Positions 1 through 8,206 of a stretch of DNA of 64,000 bases are shown here, in pieces (positions within the stretch are counted from its first letter, which is position 1; each line of letters opens with the position of its first letter). Under the pieces are notes generated by a model. The model ran no database searches. It had not been told where the DNA came from and saw only the letters and a program-made list of their open reading frames with translations. Origin of the DNA: Yoonia sp. R2331 (GTDB lineage Bacteria; Pseudomonadota; Alphaproteobacteria; Rhodobacterales; Rhodobacteraceae); the NCBI RefSeq assembly GCF_041103235.1, contig NZ_JBGCUN010000001.1:1736001-1800000 (forward strand). The letters are read 5' to 3'. The translations under genes were made by a program, and so were the position numbers.

Positions 1-1368
1 CTTTCTTCTGTCCTCGCCCGAATCGACACAGATCTCGACGCCGCAACCGACCGTCTGCTTGATCTGCTGCGAATCCCGTCGATCTCCACCGACCCGGCCT
101 ACAAGTCCGACTGCGAACGCGCAGCAGATTGGCTGGTGGCAGACCTCGAAACCATTGGTTTTACCGCCTCCAAACGCGCCACACCGGGCCATCCGATGGT
201 CGTCGCACACTATGACGGCCCCGGCCCGCACCTGCTGTTTTACGGCCACTACGACGTGCAACCCGTTGATCCACTTGACCTTTGGGATAATGATCCCTTC
301 GCCCCCGCAATCGAGGAGACTGCCAAAGGCAAAGTCATCCGGGGACGTGGCTCTTCTGACGACAAGGGCCAGCTGATGACCTTTGTCGAAGCCTGCCGCG
401 CCTGGGTCGCTGAACACGGCAGCCTGCCCTGCAAGATCACGCTTTTCTTTGAAGGCGAAGAAGAATCCGGCTCGCCCTCTCTAGTCCCTTTCATGCAGGA
501 AAACGCCGCTGAACTGACCGCCGATGTGGCAATGATCTGCGACACCGGCCTTTACGGCGACAGCACACCCGCCATCATCACCCAACTGCGCGGCCTGCTG
601 GGCGAGGAATTGACGATCACCGGCCCGTCCCTTGACTTGCATTCGGGCATGTACGGCGGCCTCGCCATGAACCCCGCGCGTGTGCTGGCCCGGGTCATCG
701 CCTCCTTGCACGATGAAACCGGCCGAATCACGATTCCCGACTTTTACGACGGCGTGCCAGAGCTCTCGAACGAACTCGCCGCCGCCTGGGACGACCTGAA
801 ATTCGATCACGCGCAATTCCTGGGCGACGTGGGCCTGTCCATCCCCGCAGGCGAACAGGGTCGCCGCCCGCTGGAAATGATCTGGTCTCGCCCGACCTGC
901 GAAGTGAATGGCATGACATCCGGCTACACTGGCGACGGCTTCAAAACCGTGCTCCCGTCCAAGGCATCAGCCAAAATCAGCTTCCGCCTTGTGGGCACGC
1001 AAGATCCGCTGAAAATCCGCGAAAACTTCCGCGCGATGGTCGAAGCGATGATCCCTGCCGATTGCAGTGTCACCTGGGACGACCATGGCGCATCCGCCGC
1101 CGGTCAAATGTCCACCGACAACCCCGCCTTCACCAAATCCGCCGCCGCGCTGACCGACGAATGGCCCAACGCCGCGGCTTACGTGGGCTGCGGCGGCTCG
1201 ATCCCCATCGCCGGCCACTTCAAGACCGAACTGGGCATGGATGCGATGCTGATCGGCTTTGGCAAAGATGACGACGCCATCCACTCCCCCAACGAAAAAT
1301 ACGACCTTTCAAGTTTTCACAAAGGCACCCGCTCCTGGGCGCGCATCCTCCACGCCCTGACCGACTGA
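1..1368 (+). CDS. M20 family dipeptidase (5' end outside window)
   Basis: Metal-dependent dipeptidase/carboxypeptidase of the M20 (CNDP-like) family. The reading frame is open from base 1, so the true start lies upstream and only the C-terminal ~455 residues are present. Visible family features are the metal-site segments GHYDVQP and GRGSSDDKGQ, the catalytic/bridging-acid segment FEGEEESGSPS, and a late His (AIHSPNE). The dimerisation domain sits between, with LDLHSGMYGG. It probably hydrolyses dipeptides or N-acyl amino acids in the cytoplasm, but the substrate cannot be read from sequence. The stop codon is followed directly by intergenic repeat copy A. Confidence 0.9.
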   Translation, partial: LSSVLARIDTDLDAATDRLLDLLRIPSISTDPAYKSDCERAADWLVADLETIGFTASKRATPGHPMVVAHYDGPGPHLLFYGHYDVQPVDPLDLWDNDPFAPAIEETAKGKVIRGRGSSDDKGQLMTFVEACRAWVAEHGSLPCKITLFFEGEEESGSPSLVPFMQENAAELTADVAMICDTGLYGDSTPAIITQLRGLLGEELTITGPSLDLHSGMYGGLAMNPARVLARVIASLHDETGRITIPDFYDGVPELSNELAAAWDDLKFDHAQFLGDVGLSIPAGEQGRRPLEMIWSRPTCEVNGMTSGYTGDGFKTVLPSKASAKISFRLVGTQDPLKIRENFRAMVEAMIPADCSVTWDDHGASAAGQMSTDNPAFTKSAAALTDEWPNAAAYVGCGGSIPIAGHFKTELGMDAMLIGFGKDDDAIHSPNEKYDLSSFHKGTRSWARILHALTD

Positions 1369-1370
1369 TC

Positions 1371-1482
1371 TTCTTCTGGCCAAAAATATCCCGGGGGGTG
1401 CGGCGCTTGCGCCGCGGGGGGCTGGCCCCCCAAACGCGCAGGCCCCGCCTGCGCCAAACATCATGCACGCGCCTCTGGCGCG
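1371..1482 (+). repeat. Intergenic modular hairpin repeat, copy A
   Basis: Non-coding repeat made of modules. It has a leader TTCTTCTGGCCAAAAATA followed by TCCCGGGG, then two GC-rich hairpins (GCGGCGC/GCGCCGC and GGGGGC/GCCCCC), then GCGCAGGC-CCC-GCCTGCGC, then CAAACATCA and a final GC hairpin. Related copies are at 3918-4043, 11488-11585, 41766-41818 and (degenerate, opposite strand) 50341-50391. It begins 2 bp after the M20 stop. Confidence 0.8.
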
Positions 1483-1508
1483 TTCAATTTGACAGGTCAT
1501 TGGAAAAA

Positions 1509-1585
1509 TGGCGCGGTTGACGGGGCTCGAACCCGCGACCCCCGGCGTGACAGGCCGGTACTCTAACCAACTGAGCTACAACCGC
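1509..1585 (-). tRNA. tRNA-Asp (GTC)
   Basis: 77-nt cloverleaf read on the minus strand, with the CCA end encoded. The acceptor stem GCGGUUG pairs with CAACCGC, the discriminator is G, and the anticodon stem CCGGC/GCCGG encloses loop CUGUCAC, giving anticodon GUC. The T arm is GGGUUCGAGCCCC. It is identical over its full length to the copy at 1819-1895. Confidence 0.97.
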
Positions 1586-1780
1586 GCGTAAGCTGCGGAT
1601 TAAGCGAAGCCCCGGTGACCGTCAAGCGCGATTTGAACCGCCTTACCTGTGATAGATCAAAACGGCAAACAGCCAGACGTCACCCCCACCTGCGCCGCAT
1701 GCTTAGCCAAACCAAAAGAAGCGCGCACATCCCACCAAAGACAGCATATTCAACGATGGATCGAACAACACTCTGCCAAC

Positions 1781-1806
1781 AAAAAAGGCCCCCGAAACCG
1801 GGGGCC
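1781..1806 (-). terminator. Rho-independent terminator of upstream tRNA-Asp
   Basis: Read on the minus strand, an 8-bp GC stem (GGCCCCCG/CGGGGGCC) with a short loop is followed by six T. It lies 12 bp past the 3' end of the tRNA-Asp gene at 1819-1895, so that copy appears to be terminated before the second one. Confidence 0.85.
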
Positions 1807-1818
1807 TCTTTGCAGCAG

Positions 1819-1895
1819 TGGCGCGGTTGACGGGGCTCGAACCCGCGACCCCCGGCGTGACAGGCCGGTACTCTAACCAACTGAGCTACAACCGC
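1819..1895 (-). tRNA. tRNA-Asp (GTC), second identical copy
   Basis: 77 nt, minus strand, CCA encoded, same sequence as 1509-1585. The anticodon loop CUGUCAC gives GUC. A strong terminator follows it at 1781-1806, so the two copies look like separate transcription units. The identity between them suggests recent duplication or gene conversion. Confidence 0.97.
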
Positions 1896-1989
1896 GCATC
1901 TGCAACCCGGCTATGCTGCCGGATGTCGCGCTTGATAGGCCCGGGGCCGCCGCCCGTCAAGCAAGCATATCGGTTTTTCTGTGGGTTTT

Positions 1990-3060
1990 TCACCTGCCCT
2001 GATCTACAGTCGCCAATTCTTCGAAAAGCGCATTGATCTCGAGTCCAAATCGCTCCGGTTGGAACCGCGCGGCATAGACTTCCAAACAGGCCGGGCGCAT
2101 CGCGCGCAACCTGTCCCGGTCCAACCCGGCCAGACAAGCCTCAATCCCTGCGACATCCGCCGCAAAGACAGCGCCAGTCTTCCGATCCGTAACCAAATCA
2201 GGCATCGCCCCCACGGCACTGACCAGTGCGGGCGTTCCTTGGGCAAAGCTCTCAGCAATGACCAAACCGAACCCCTCCCACCGCGACGGCACAATCAGCG
2301 CGTCCGCCGCCGCCATCTGACCTGCGACCTCTGCCTTGCTCATCCAGTCCAGAACTTGCACACCGGGGGGCAACCTGCCGCCCGCTGCGGCCTCCGCTTC
2401 CGCGCGTGTGCCGCCGACAATCTTCAACACCAGATCAGACCGCCCAACCGCTGCAATGGCCTGCAGCAGTAAATCCAATCCCTTCTGTCGCGCAAACCGG
2501 CCCGCAAACAACAGCGTCAGCCCCTGCTGCGGCGGCCCTTCCACCGGCTCTGCCACAACCGGCAAGGCCGCATTCTCAATCATCACCGACCGCGCGCCCA
2601 AGCCTCGCGCCTCCGCCAGCCGCTGCTCGTAGCCTGAGATATTCACCACCTGGACCGCAAAACGCGGCAATACCCGCTCGGCCAGCGCCACCACGCGCTG
2701 CTTCCAGCCGCGCCCATAGCGATCGCTGGGCCACCCATGCGCGCAGAACACCACCTTCGCCCGCCCGAACGACAACAGCGGCAACACCGCCATGGCAAAG
2801 CTGCTGTGCAAGAAAACAATGTCGGGGTCGCGCCTACGTACCTCGGCCCGCACGGCCCGGATCATCCGCCAAATACATCCCACACCGCGCCCAGTATCAT
2901 CAAAGGTCACACGCGGCATTTCGCTGGCCACACCATCCGGCTGGGACTGTGGCAGCACCGCATGATGTTCGTGGCCGGGATCACGCACCGTCCAGATCAG
3001 ATCCAGATAAGTTCCCACACCGGCCTTTGCGACCTGACTGACATGTAGAATGCGCGGCAT
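1990..3060 (-). CDS. Glycosyltransferase family 4 (GT-B) protein
   Basis: About 356 residues when started at the ATG at 3060, which follows a GGAAAG ribosome-binding site; the frame stays open a further 18 codons upstream but with no better site. The N-terminal GT-B half has HVSQVAKAGVGTYL, and the C-terminal donor-binding half has LLFAGRFARQKGLDLL and then VPSRWEGFGLVIAESFAQG, the E-x7-E signature of GT4 retaining transferases. It probably transfers a sugar from a nucleotide-sugar donor during cell-surface polysaccharide synthesis. It stands alone here, without other polysaccharide genes, so donor and acceptor are unknown. Confidence 0.88.
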   Translation of the reverse strand: MPRILHVSQVAKAGVGTYLDLIWTVRDPGHEHHAVLPQSQPDGVASEMPRVTFDDTGRGVGCIWRMIRAVRAEVRRRDPDIVFLHSSFAMAVLPLLSFGRAKVVFCAHGWPSDRYGRGWKQRVVALAERVLPRFAVQVVNISGYEQRLAEARGLGARSVMIENAALPVVAEPVEGPPQQGLTLLFAGRFARQKGLDLLLQAIAAVGRSDLVLKIVGGTRAEAEAAAGGRLPPGVQVLDWMSKAEVAGQMAAADALIVPSRWEGFGLVIAESFAQGTPALVSAVGAMPDLVTDRKTGAVFAADVAGIEACLAGLDRDRLRAMRPACLEVYAARFQPERFGLEINALFEELATVDQGR

Positions 3061-3188
3061 CTTTCCAACCTGCTTGGGACAGCCTGCGATAGCCAGCACT
3101 GTAGCGGATGTCAAAATGAACGCACTGCGTCACCCCGCCGACCCGGCTCCCGCCGCAACTTTTCTGCGAAAAGCCGCTTACCGGCACG

Positions 3189-3211
3189 CCACCATTTTCC
3201 CGTTGGGAAAA

Positions 3212-3217
<6 letters not shown>
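3189..3217 (-). terminator. Perfect 13-bp hairpin overlapping the tRNA-Val 3' end
   Basis: CCACCATTTTCCC and GGGAAAATGGTGG form a perfect 13-bp inverted repeat with a 3-base loop. One arm includes the encoded CCA end of the tRNA-Val gene. No T-run follows on the minus strand, so it may be a processing or transcript-stabilising hairpin rather than a classic terminator. Confidence 0.45.
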
Positions 3218-3287
<70 letters not shown>

Positions 3288-3317
3288 GCTGAGGGGGGAT
3301 TTAGGCGATCATGACGC

Positions 3318-3878
3318 CTATTGCAACAGCTCCTGTGCACCATCTTTCACATGCCAGACGACACCCTGACCACCCTGCGCCGTGCCGACGGTCAACGCAC
3401 CCTCGCCTACCAGCAAAGACCGGACCATCCGGCTGGTGATCCCATGGGTAAACAGCAGCGCAGGCCCGGTCAGATCATCCAAAAAGTCCTGCACTCGCGC
3501 CCGCAGCCCATCAAAGCCCTCACCGCCCGGCGCATTTTCATATTGTGCAATGTATGGGTCATCCCCTTCAACCAAAGGCAAATCGCGGCGATATAGCCCC
3601 GACCAGTCCCCCACCGAAATCTCGCGCAGCCGGTCATCGGTGCGAATCTCATCCACCAGACGTCCCGCCGCAATGCCCGCCGTCTGAAACGCCCGACCCG
3701 AGGGGCTGCTGAGGCACGTAAACCCGGTCAAATCACGGCTCCGCAAAATCTCGCCCTGCCTGGCGGCCTGCATCTCGCCGTTGGGTGTCAGCGGCGAATT
3801 CAACCACCCCTGCATTCGGTCAGCGGCATTCCATTCAGTCTCGCCATGGCGGCAAATATAAAGCTCTGGATGTGTCAT
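3318..3878 (-). CDS. Histidine phosphatase family protein (phosphoglycerate mutase-like)
   Basis: 186 residues, the normal length for small branch-1/2 histidine phosphatases. The N-terminal catalytic motif YICRHGETEWN carries the phosphate-accepting His of the RHGE signature. A second histidine lies late in FTHGITSRM, and an acidic proton donor region lies in the middle (REISVGDWSGL). It probably removes or transfers phosphate on a small metabolite; the family is too broad to name the substrate. It is a single gene on the minus strand between tRNA-Val(UAC) and repeat copy B. Confidence 0.88.
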   Translation of the reverse strand: MTHPELYICRHGETEWNAADRMQGWLNSPLTPNGEMQAARQGEILRSRDLTGFTCLSSPSGRAFQTAGIAAGRLVDEIRTDDRLREISVGDWSGLYRRDLPLVEGDDPYIAQYENAPGGEGFDGLRARVQDFLDDLTGPALLFTHGITSRMVRSLLVGEGALTVGTAQGGQGVVWHVKDGAQELLQ

Positions 3879-3917
3879 GCCCCGCGCCTACCGCAGCTAC
3901 AGCCGACACCCAACCCC

Positions 3918-4043
3918 CTTCTTTCTTTTGAATGAAAATATGCCGGGGGTTTGGGGGCTGGCCCCCAATAGAGGTCGTGTTTGGGGGCTGGCCCCCAAGC
4001 GCGCAGGGGAACCCTGCGCCAAACATCACGCGCGCGCCAGCGC
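3918..4043 (+). repeat. Intergenic modular hairpin repeat, copy B
   Basis: Same family as copy A. A diverged leader (CTTCTTTC ... AAAATATGCCGGGGG) is followed by two identical hairpin modules TTTGGGGGCTGGCCCCCAA separated by 11 bp, then GCGCAGGG-GAA-CCCTGCGC, then CAAACATCACGCGCGC. It lies between the phosphatase gene start and the 3' end of tRNA-Val(CAC). Confidence 0.75.
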
Positions 4044-4106
4044 ACATTTTTGAAAGAAGCCACCAAAGAAAAGCGCCGGCCCCGCTAAGGACCAGCGCCC
4101 GAAAAC

Positions 4107-4181
4107 TGGTGGGTGATAAGAGATTTGAACTCCTGACATCTTCGATGTGAACGAAGCGCTCTACCACTGAGCTAATCACCC
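4107..4181 (-). tRNA. tRNA-Val (CAC)
   Basis: 75 nt on the minus strand, CCA encoded. The acceptor GGGUGAU pairs with AUCACCC, and the anticodon stem CUUCG/CGAAG with loop UUCACAU gives anticodon CAC (valine). It differs from the UAC isoacceptor at 3212-3287 in acceptor, anticodon and T arm. Confidence 0.97.
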
Positions 4182-4255
4182 TTGCGACGGGGTTTAGCGC
4201 GGTGCCGAACCGCTTTCAACCCCGGTTTTCAACGCCACCTCATCCCCATTGCCGC

Positions 4256-4633
4256 TTAGTCAATGACCTCGGTTTTGGTGGTGCGAATTTTCAACGTCAG
4301 CGCCTCCGCCCCCCCGCTCAGCGCCTTGGATTTCATCACCTTGATCTTGCCAAGGGGCGGCAGGTTCAGCTCATCTCCGCGCAACAGCGCCTCGCGCAGC
4401 TCGTTCAATGCCGCCTCAATTGCGGGCTTGGCGTCGCGCCGTTTTACCCCGCTGCGCGCGACTGCATTGTCCAGAAACGCGGGCTTTTTCAGCGCCTGCT
4501 GCGCGACAACCGGCTGTGCCGCTGCCACCACTTTGGGCGCGGTGCTTTTCACCGCCTCTGCCTTGGGCGCAGCCACATCATCAGGCGCTTTGACGTTCAA
4601 CTTGATCGTGCCGTCCGGTTTCTTCTCGCTCAT
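4256..4633 (-). CDS. HU-family DNA-binding-like protein with long N-terminal extension
   Basis: 125 residues. The first ~55 are Lys/Ala/Pro-rich and look disordered. The C-terminal ~70 (RRDAKPAIEAALNELREALL followed by GDELNLPPLGKIKV and a basic strand pair) match the HU/IHF-like fold, in which a helical dimer base leads to a beta arm. It probably binds DNA as a dimer and compacts or bends it. The canonical HU arm signature is not clear, so this is a divergent member. It is a single gene on the minus strand. Confidence 0.7.
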   Translation of the reverse strand: MSEKKPDGTIKLNVKAPDDVAAPKAEAVKSTAPKVVAAAQPVVAQQALKKPAFLDNAVARSGVKRRDAKPAIEAALNELREALLRGDELNLPPLGKIKVMKSKALSGGAEALTLKIRTTKTEVID

Positions 4634-4804
4634 CGCCCCGCCCTTTTGCTGTTCTTGACTTCAGGCTACCTGCCCGCAGCGCAGGCGACAAGTTGACGTT
4701 GCACTACCTCCTGCAATCAGAACCGCACAAATCTCTCCTGTCCCTGAAACTCCCGGCGTTCCCGTCCCGTGCCTGCTGCTATCAAAACCAAAGGGATTTC
4801 AGAC

Positions 4805-5380
4805 ATGGCCTATCATTCTTCGCTTTATAACTTCGGCAATATCATTGGCTACACCGGCAAACCTGACCGCCTGCCCACGGTCTATTTCCGCTGCGACCGT
4901 CAGCAAGTGGCCGGCCGGATCACCCAGCAGCACCAGTTTTCCTTCAATGTTGGCCGCGCCCAGCCCCGCACCAGCGTCGGCCACGTGATGCGCAACGAAA
5001 TGCACCGCGGCAAGTTGTGCCTGCACGAATACCGCAACGGCAAACTCAAGCACATCAGCCGCAACGCCTTTATCTCGCTCGAGGTTGAAACCGAAGCCGA
5101 CCGCCACCTTGCAGTGAATTACAACGACCTCGCCCTGATCGCACAGGCCCTCCGCAATTTCCCAAATGCCAAGGCCTGCGCCGATCTTGACGAACGCGAA
5201 GGGGCGCGATTGATGCTGGTCATCCGCGACAAGACACGGATGCTGGCGGATCTGTCCTTGCACGCAGCAACCACGACAGACATGCGCCCTTCGACCGTCA
5301 CCGAGAACGCACCGTTTCGCGCCAACCTGCGGGCTGGCCTGCGTGGCGGTCAGGTCACGTCAAACCTGCACCGTACTTGA
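4805..5380 (+). CDS. Conserved hypothetical protein, 191 aa
   Basis: I do not recognise this family. The ATG at 4805 is preceded by AAGGGAT about 8 bp upstream; an earlier in-frame ATG has no site. The product is soluble, with no signal peptide or membrane segment, and rich in Arg, His and Asn. It has aromatic/glycine motifs near the N-terminus (NFGNIIGYTGKPDRLPTVYF) and a mid-region with repeated Arg and His. It is transcribed alone towards lon and shares the hairpin at 5391-5420 as terminator. Confidence 0.6.
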   Translation: MAYHSSLYNFGNIIGYTGKPDRLPTVYFRCDRQQVAGRITQQHQFSFNVGRAQPRTSVGHVMRNEMHRGKLCLHEYRNGKLKHISRNAFISLEVETEADRHLAVNYNDLALIAQALRNFPNAKACADLDEREGARLMLVIRDKTRMLADLSLHAATTTDMRPSTVTENAPFRANLRAGLRGGQVTSNLHRT

Positions 5381-5390
5381 CGCCGCACGT

Positions 5391-5420
5391 AAAAGGGGCG
5401 CCCCACAGGGCGCCCCTTCT
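5391..5420. terminator. Bidirectional terminator between the 4805 gene and lon
   Basis: GGGGCGCCC and GGGCGCCCC pair around a short loop. AAAA flanks the left side and TTCT the right, so the hairpin is followed by T-rich sequence on both strands. It sits between two convergent genes. Confidence 0.75.
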
Positions 5421-5438
5421 GGTGCAATTCATCGGGTG

Positions 5439-7847
5439 CTAGTGGACGCCAGCGCTTGGCGCATCGCCGCCCTTGGACAAGGCCGCTGCTGCAGCAGCCT
5501 CTTCAGCTGCCTCGTCCCACTCAATCGCTTCGGGCTTGTCCACCAGCGCGCGTTCCAAAACCTCTGACACGTGCTTGACGGGAATAATCTCCAACCCGTC
5601 TTTGACGTTGTCGGGAATATCCGCCAGATCCTTGGCGTTGTCCTGTGGGATCAGCACCGTCTTGATGCCGCCACGCAGGGCCGCCAGCAGCTTTTCCTTC
5701 AACCCGCCAATCGGCATCGCATTGCCGCGCAAGCTGACCTCGCCGGTCATGGCGATGTCCTTGCGTACGGGAATTTGCGTCAGCACCGACACGATGGATG
5801 TCACCATCGCCAAACCGGCAGACGGCCCATCCTTGGGTGTCGCCCCATCGGGGACGTGCACGTGGATATCGAGATGATCAAACTTCGGTGGCTTCACCCC
5901 AATCTCTGGCGCAATCGACCGGACATAGGATGATGCGGCATCAATCGATTCCTTCATCACATCGCCCAGCTTACCAGTGGTCTTCATCCGGCCTTTGCCC
6001 GGCAGGCGCAGCGCTTCGATGTTCAAAAGCTCACCACCAACGCTGGTCCAGGCCAGACCTGTGACCACACCCACCTGATCCTCTTCCTCGGCCAGACCAA
6101 AGCGGTGCTTTTCCACGCCCAGATAATCCGACAGGTTTTCTGCGGTGACTTCAATGGCTTCGGCGTCTTTCTTCACCAGTTTTGTGACCGCCTTACGGGC
6201 AATCTTGGCAAGCTCGCGCTCCATGTTCCGCACGCCCGCCTCGCGGGTATAGACCCGCACCATCGCGGTCAGCGCATCATCAGAAATGCTGAACTCTTTG
6301 TCCTTCAGCCCGTGGTTCTTCATCACCTTGGGCAACAGATGCTGCCGCGCAATCTCGCGCTTTTCATCCTCGGTGTAGCCCGCCAGCGAAATGATCTCCA
6401 TCCGGTCTAACAGCGGCCCCGGCATGTTATAGCTGTTCGCCGTGGTCAGGAACATCACGTTGGACAGGTCGTATTCGACCTCCAGATAATGGTCCACAAA
6501 GGTGCTGTTCTGCTCGGGGTCCAAAACCTCCAGCATGGCAGACGCCGGATCACCCCGGAAATCCTGCCCCATCTTGTCGATCTCATCGAGCAGGATCAGC
6601 GGGTTCGTGGTCTTGGCCTTTTTCAGCGCCTGAATGATCTTGCCCGGCATCGACCCGATATAGGTCCGGCGATGACCGCGAATTTCGCTTTCGTCGCGCA
6701 CACCCCCAAGACTGATGCGGATAAACTCGCGCCCCGTGGCCTTGGCCACCGATTTCCCAAGCGAAGTTTTGCCCACACCCGGCGGGCCAACCAGACACAT
6801 GATCGGGCCCTTCAGCTTTTTGGACCGTTGCTGCACAGCCAGATATTCCACGATCCGTTCCTTGACCTTTTCCAGGCCAAAGTGGTCGTTATCCAACACC
6901 TTCTGTGCCAGTCCAAGGTCTTTCTTGGTGCGTGATTTCACACCCCAAGGCAGCGACAACATCCAATCCAGATAGTTGCGCACCACCGTGGCCTCGGCCG
7001 ACATCGGCGACATGTTCTTCAGCTTCTTCAGCTCGGCATCCGCCTTTTCGCGGGCCTCCTTGCTCAGCTTGGTCTCGTCGATCTTGCCTTCAAGTTCGGC
7101 CAATTCGTTCTGGCCGTCCTCACCATCGCCAAGTTCCTTCTGAATGGCCTTCATCTGCTCATTCAAATAGTACTCGCGCTGGGTCCGCTCCATCTGGGAT
7201 TTGACGCGGGTCTTGATCTTTTTCTCGACCTGCAGCACCGACATTTCGCCCTGCATCAGGCCAAAGACCTTCTCCAACCGTTCGGTCACGCTCAGCGTTT
7301 CCAAAAGTTCCTGTTTCTGGGCGACTTCAATGCCCAGATGCCCGGCAACCAAATCGGCCAGCTTGGCCGGTTCTGTGGTATCACCCACGGCGGCCATCGC
7401 CTCTTCGGGGATGTTCTTTTTAACCTTGGCATAGCGCTCAAACTCAGCGCCAACCGACCGCAGCATCGCTTCAAGCTCGTCCGTGTTGCCCGGCATCTCA
7501 GTCAGGTACTCGCACGAGGCTTCAAAGAAATTCTCGTTCTCGACGAAACCCGTGATCCGCACCCGCGCCTTGCCCTCAACCAGAACCTTGACGGTGCCAT
7601 CGGGTAGTTTCAGCAGTTGCAGCACATTGGCCAGCACACCGGCCTTATAGATACCGCCTTCTTCGGGGTCGTCCTGACCTGCGTCGATCTGGCTGGACAA
7701 CAGAATCTGTTTGTCGTCGCGCATCACCTCTTCAAGGGCGCGCACAGATCTTTCCCGGCCCACGAACAGCGGGACGATCATATGCGGAAAAACGACGATG
7801 TCGCGCAACGGCAGGACGGGATAGGACGAACTCAATGGTTCTTGCAT
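5439..7847 (-). CDS. lon: ATP-dependent protease Lon
   Basis: 802 residues from the ATG at 7847, preceded by AAGGA at 8 bp; longer in-frame starts add non-family sequence. The N-terminal LON substrate domain begins YPVLPLRDIVVFPHMIVPLF. A coiled-coil linker follows, then the AAA+ module with Walker A GPPGVGKTS and Walker B LILLDEIDKM. The C-terminal serine protease domain carries the catalytic Ser in DGPSAGLAM and the catalytic Lys about 43 residues later. It degrades misfolded and regulatory proteins in the cytoplasm as a hexamer. The last ~20 residues are Ala-rich. A terminator follows at 5391-5420. Confidence 0.98.
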   Translation of the reverse strand: MQEPLSSSYPVLPLRDIVVFPHMIVPLFVGRERSVRALEEVMRDDKQILLSSQIDAGQDDPEEGGIYKAGVLANVLQLLKLPDGTVKVLVEGKARVRITGFVENENFFEASCEYLTEMPGNTDELEAMLRSVGAEFERYAKVKKNIPEEAMAAVGDTTEPAKLADLVAGHLGIEVAQKQELLETLSVTERLEKVFGLMQGEMSVLQVEKKIKTRVKSQMERTQREYYLNEQMKAIQKELGDGEDGQNELAELEGKIDETKLSKEAREKADAELKKLKNMSPMSAEATVVRNYLDWMLSLPWGVKSRTKKDLGLAQKVLDNDHFGLEKVKERIVEYLAVQQRSKKLKGPIMCLVGPPGVGKTSLGKSVAKATGREFIRISLGGVRDESEIRGHRRTYIGSMPGKIIQALKKAKTTNPLILLDEIDKMGQDFRGDPASAMLEVLDPEQNSTFVDHYLEVEYDLSNVMFLTTANSYNMPGPLLDRMEIISLAGYTEDEKREIARQHLLPKVMKNHGLKDKEFSISDDALTAMVRVYTREAGVRNMERELAKIARKAVTKLVKKDAEAIEVTAENLSDYLGVEKHRFGLAEEEDQVGVVTGLAWTSVGGELLNIEALRLPGKGRMKTTGKLGDVMKESIDAASSYVRSIAPEIGVKPPKFDHLDIHVHVPDGATPKDGPSAGLAMVTSIVSVLTQIPVRKDIAMTGEVSLRGNAMPIGGLKEKLLAALRGGIKTVLIPQDNAKDLADIPDNVKDGLEIIPVKHVSEVLERALVDKPEAIEWDEAAEEAAAAAALSKGGDAPSAGVH

Positions 7848-8206
7848 GCTCTGTTCCTTCATTCGGCAAAACGGCGTGGTCCCGCAATTGCAGCAACCCA
7901 TGGGCCGTTTCCTGGCCTTCATATCTGGGGGTGACCCCAGAATAATCAACCATCGTTATTGTTCTCTTAGCGCCAACATGCCCCAAACGCACAAGGGGCC
8001 GCAACCGCGCAATCATGCGAATACCAGACAAATGCAGTTGCATTCCCGGTCGGCAATACCCTGCGACCTACCGCCACGTCAGCACCGCAATGGCCCCCCT
8101 ATTGGCGCAGGCCGGGCCAAGTTTGGCCTTAATCATTCGTTAACTTCTTGGTCAATGTCCGGTCCACGTCTGCAACTGCCGGGCAAATCTGCTGTTGGAG
8201 TTCGCA
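7848..8206. other. Intergenic region between divergent lon and the VPLPA-CTERM gene
   Basis: 359 bp with no supportable gene. It must hold the divergent promoters of lon (leftward) and of the gene at 8207. The only clear structure is the inverted repeat at 7924-7941. I could not assign -35/-10 boxes with confidence. Confidence 0.6.
7924..7941. promoter_or_regulatory. Perfect inverted repeat upstream of lon
   Basis: TCTGGGG-N4-CCCCAGA is a 7-bp perfect dyad about 80 bp upstream of the lon start. It could be a repressor site or a hairpin in the lon leader RNA. It does not match a heat-shock promoter. Confidence 0.4.
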
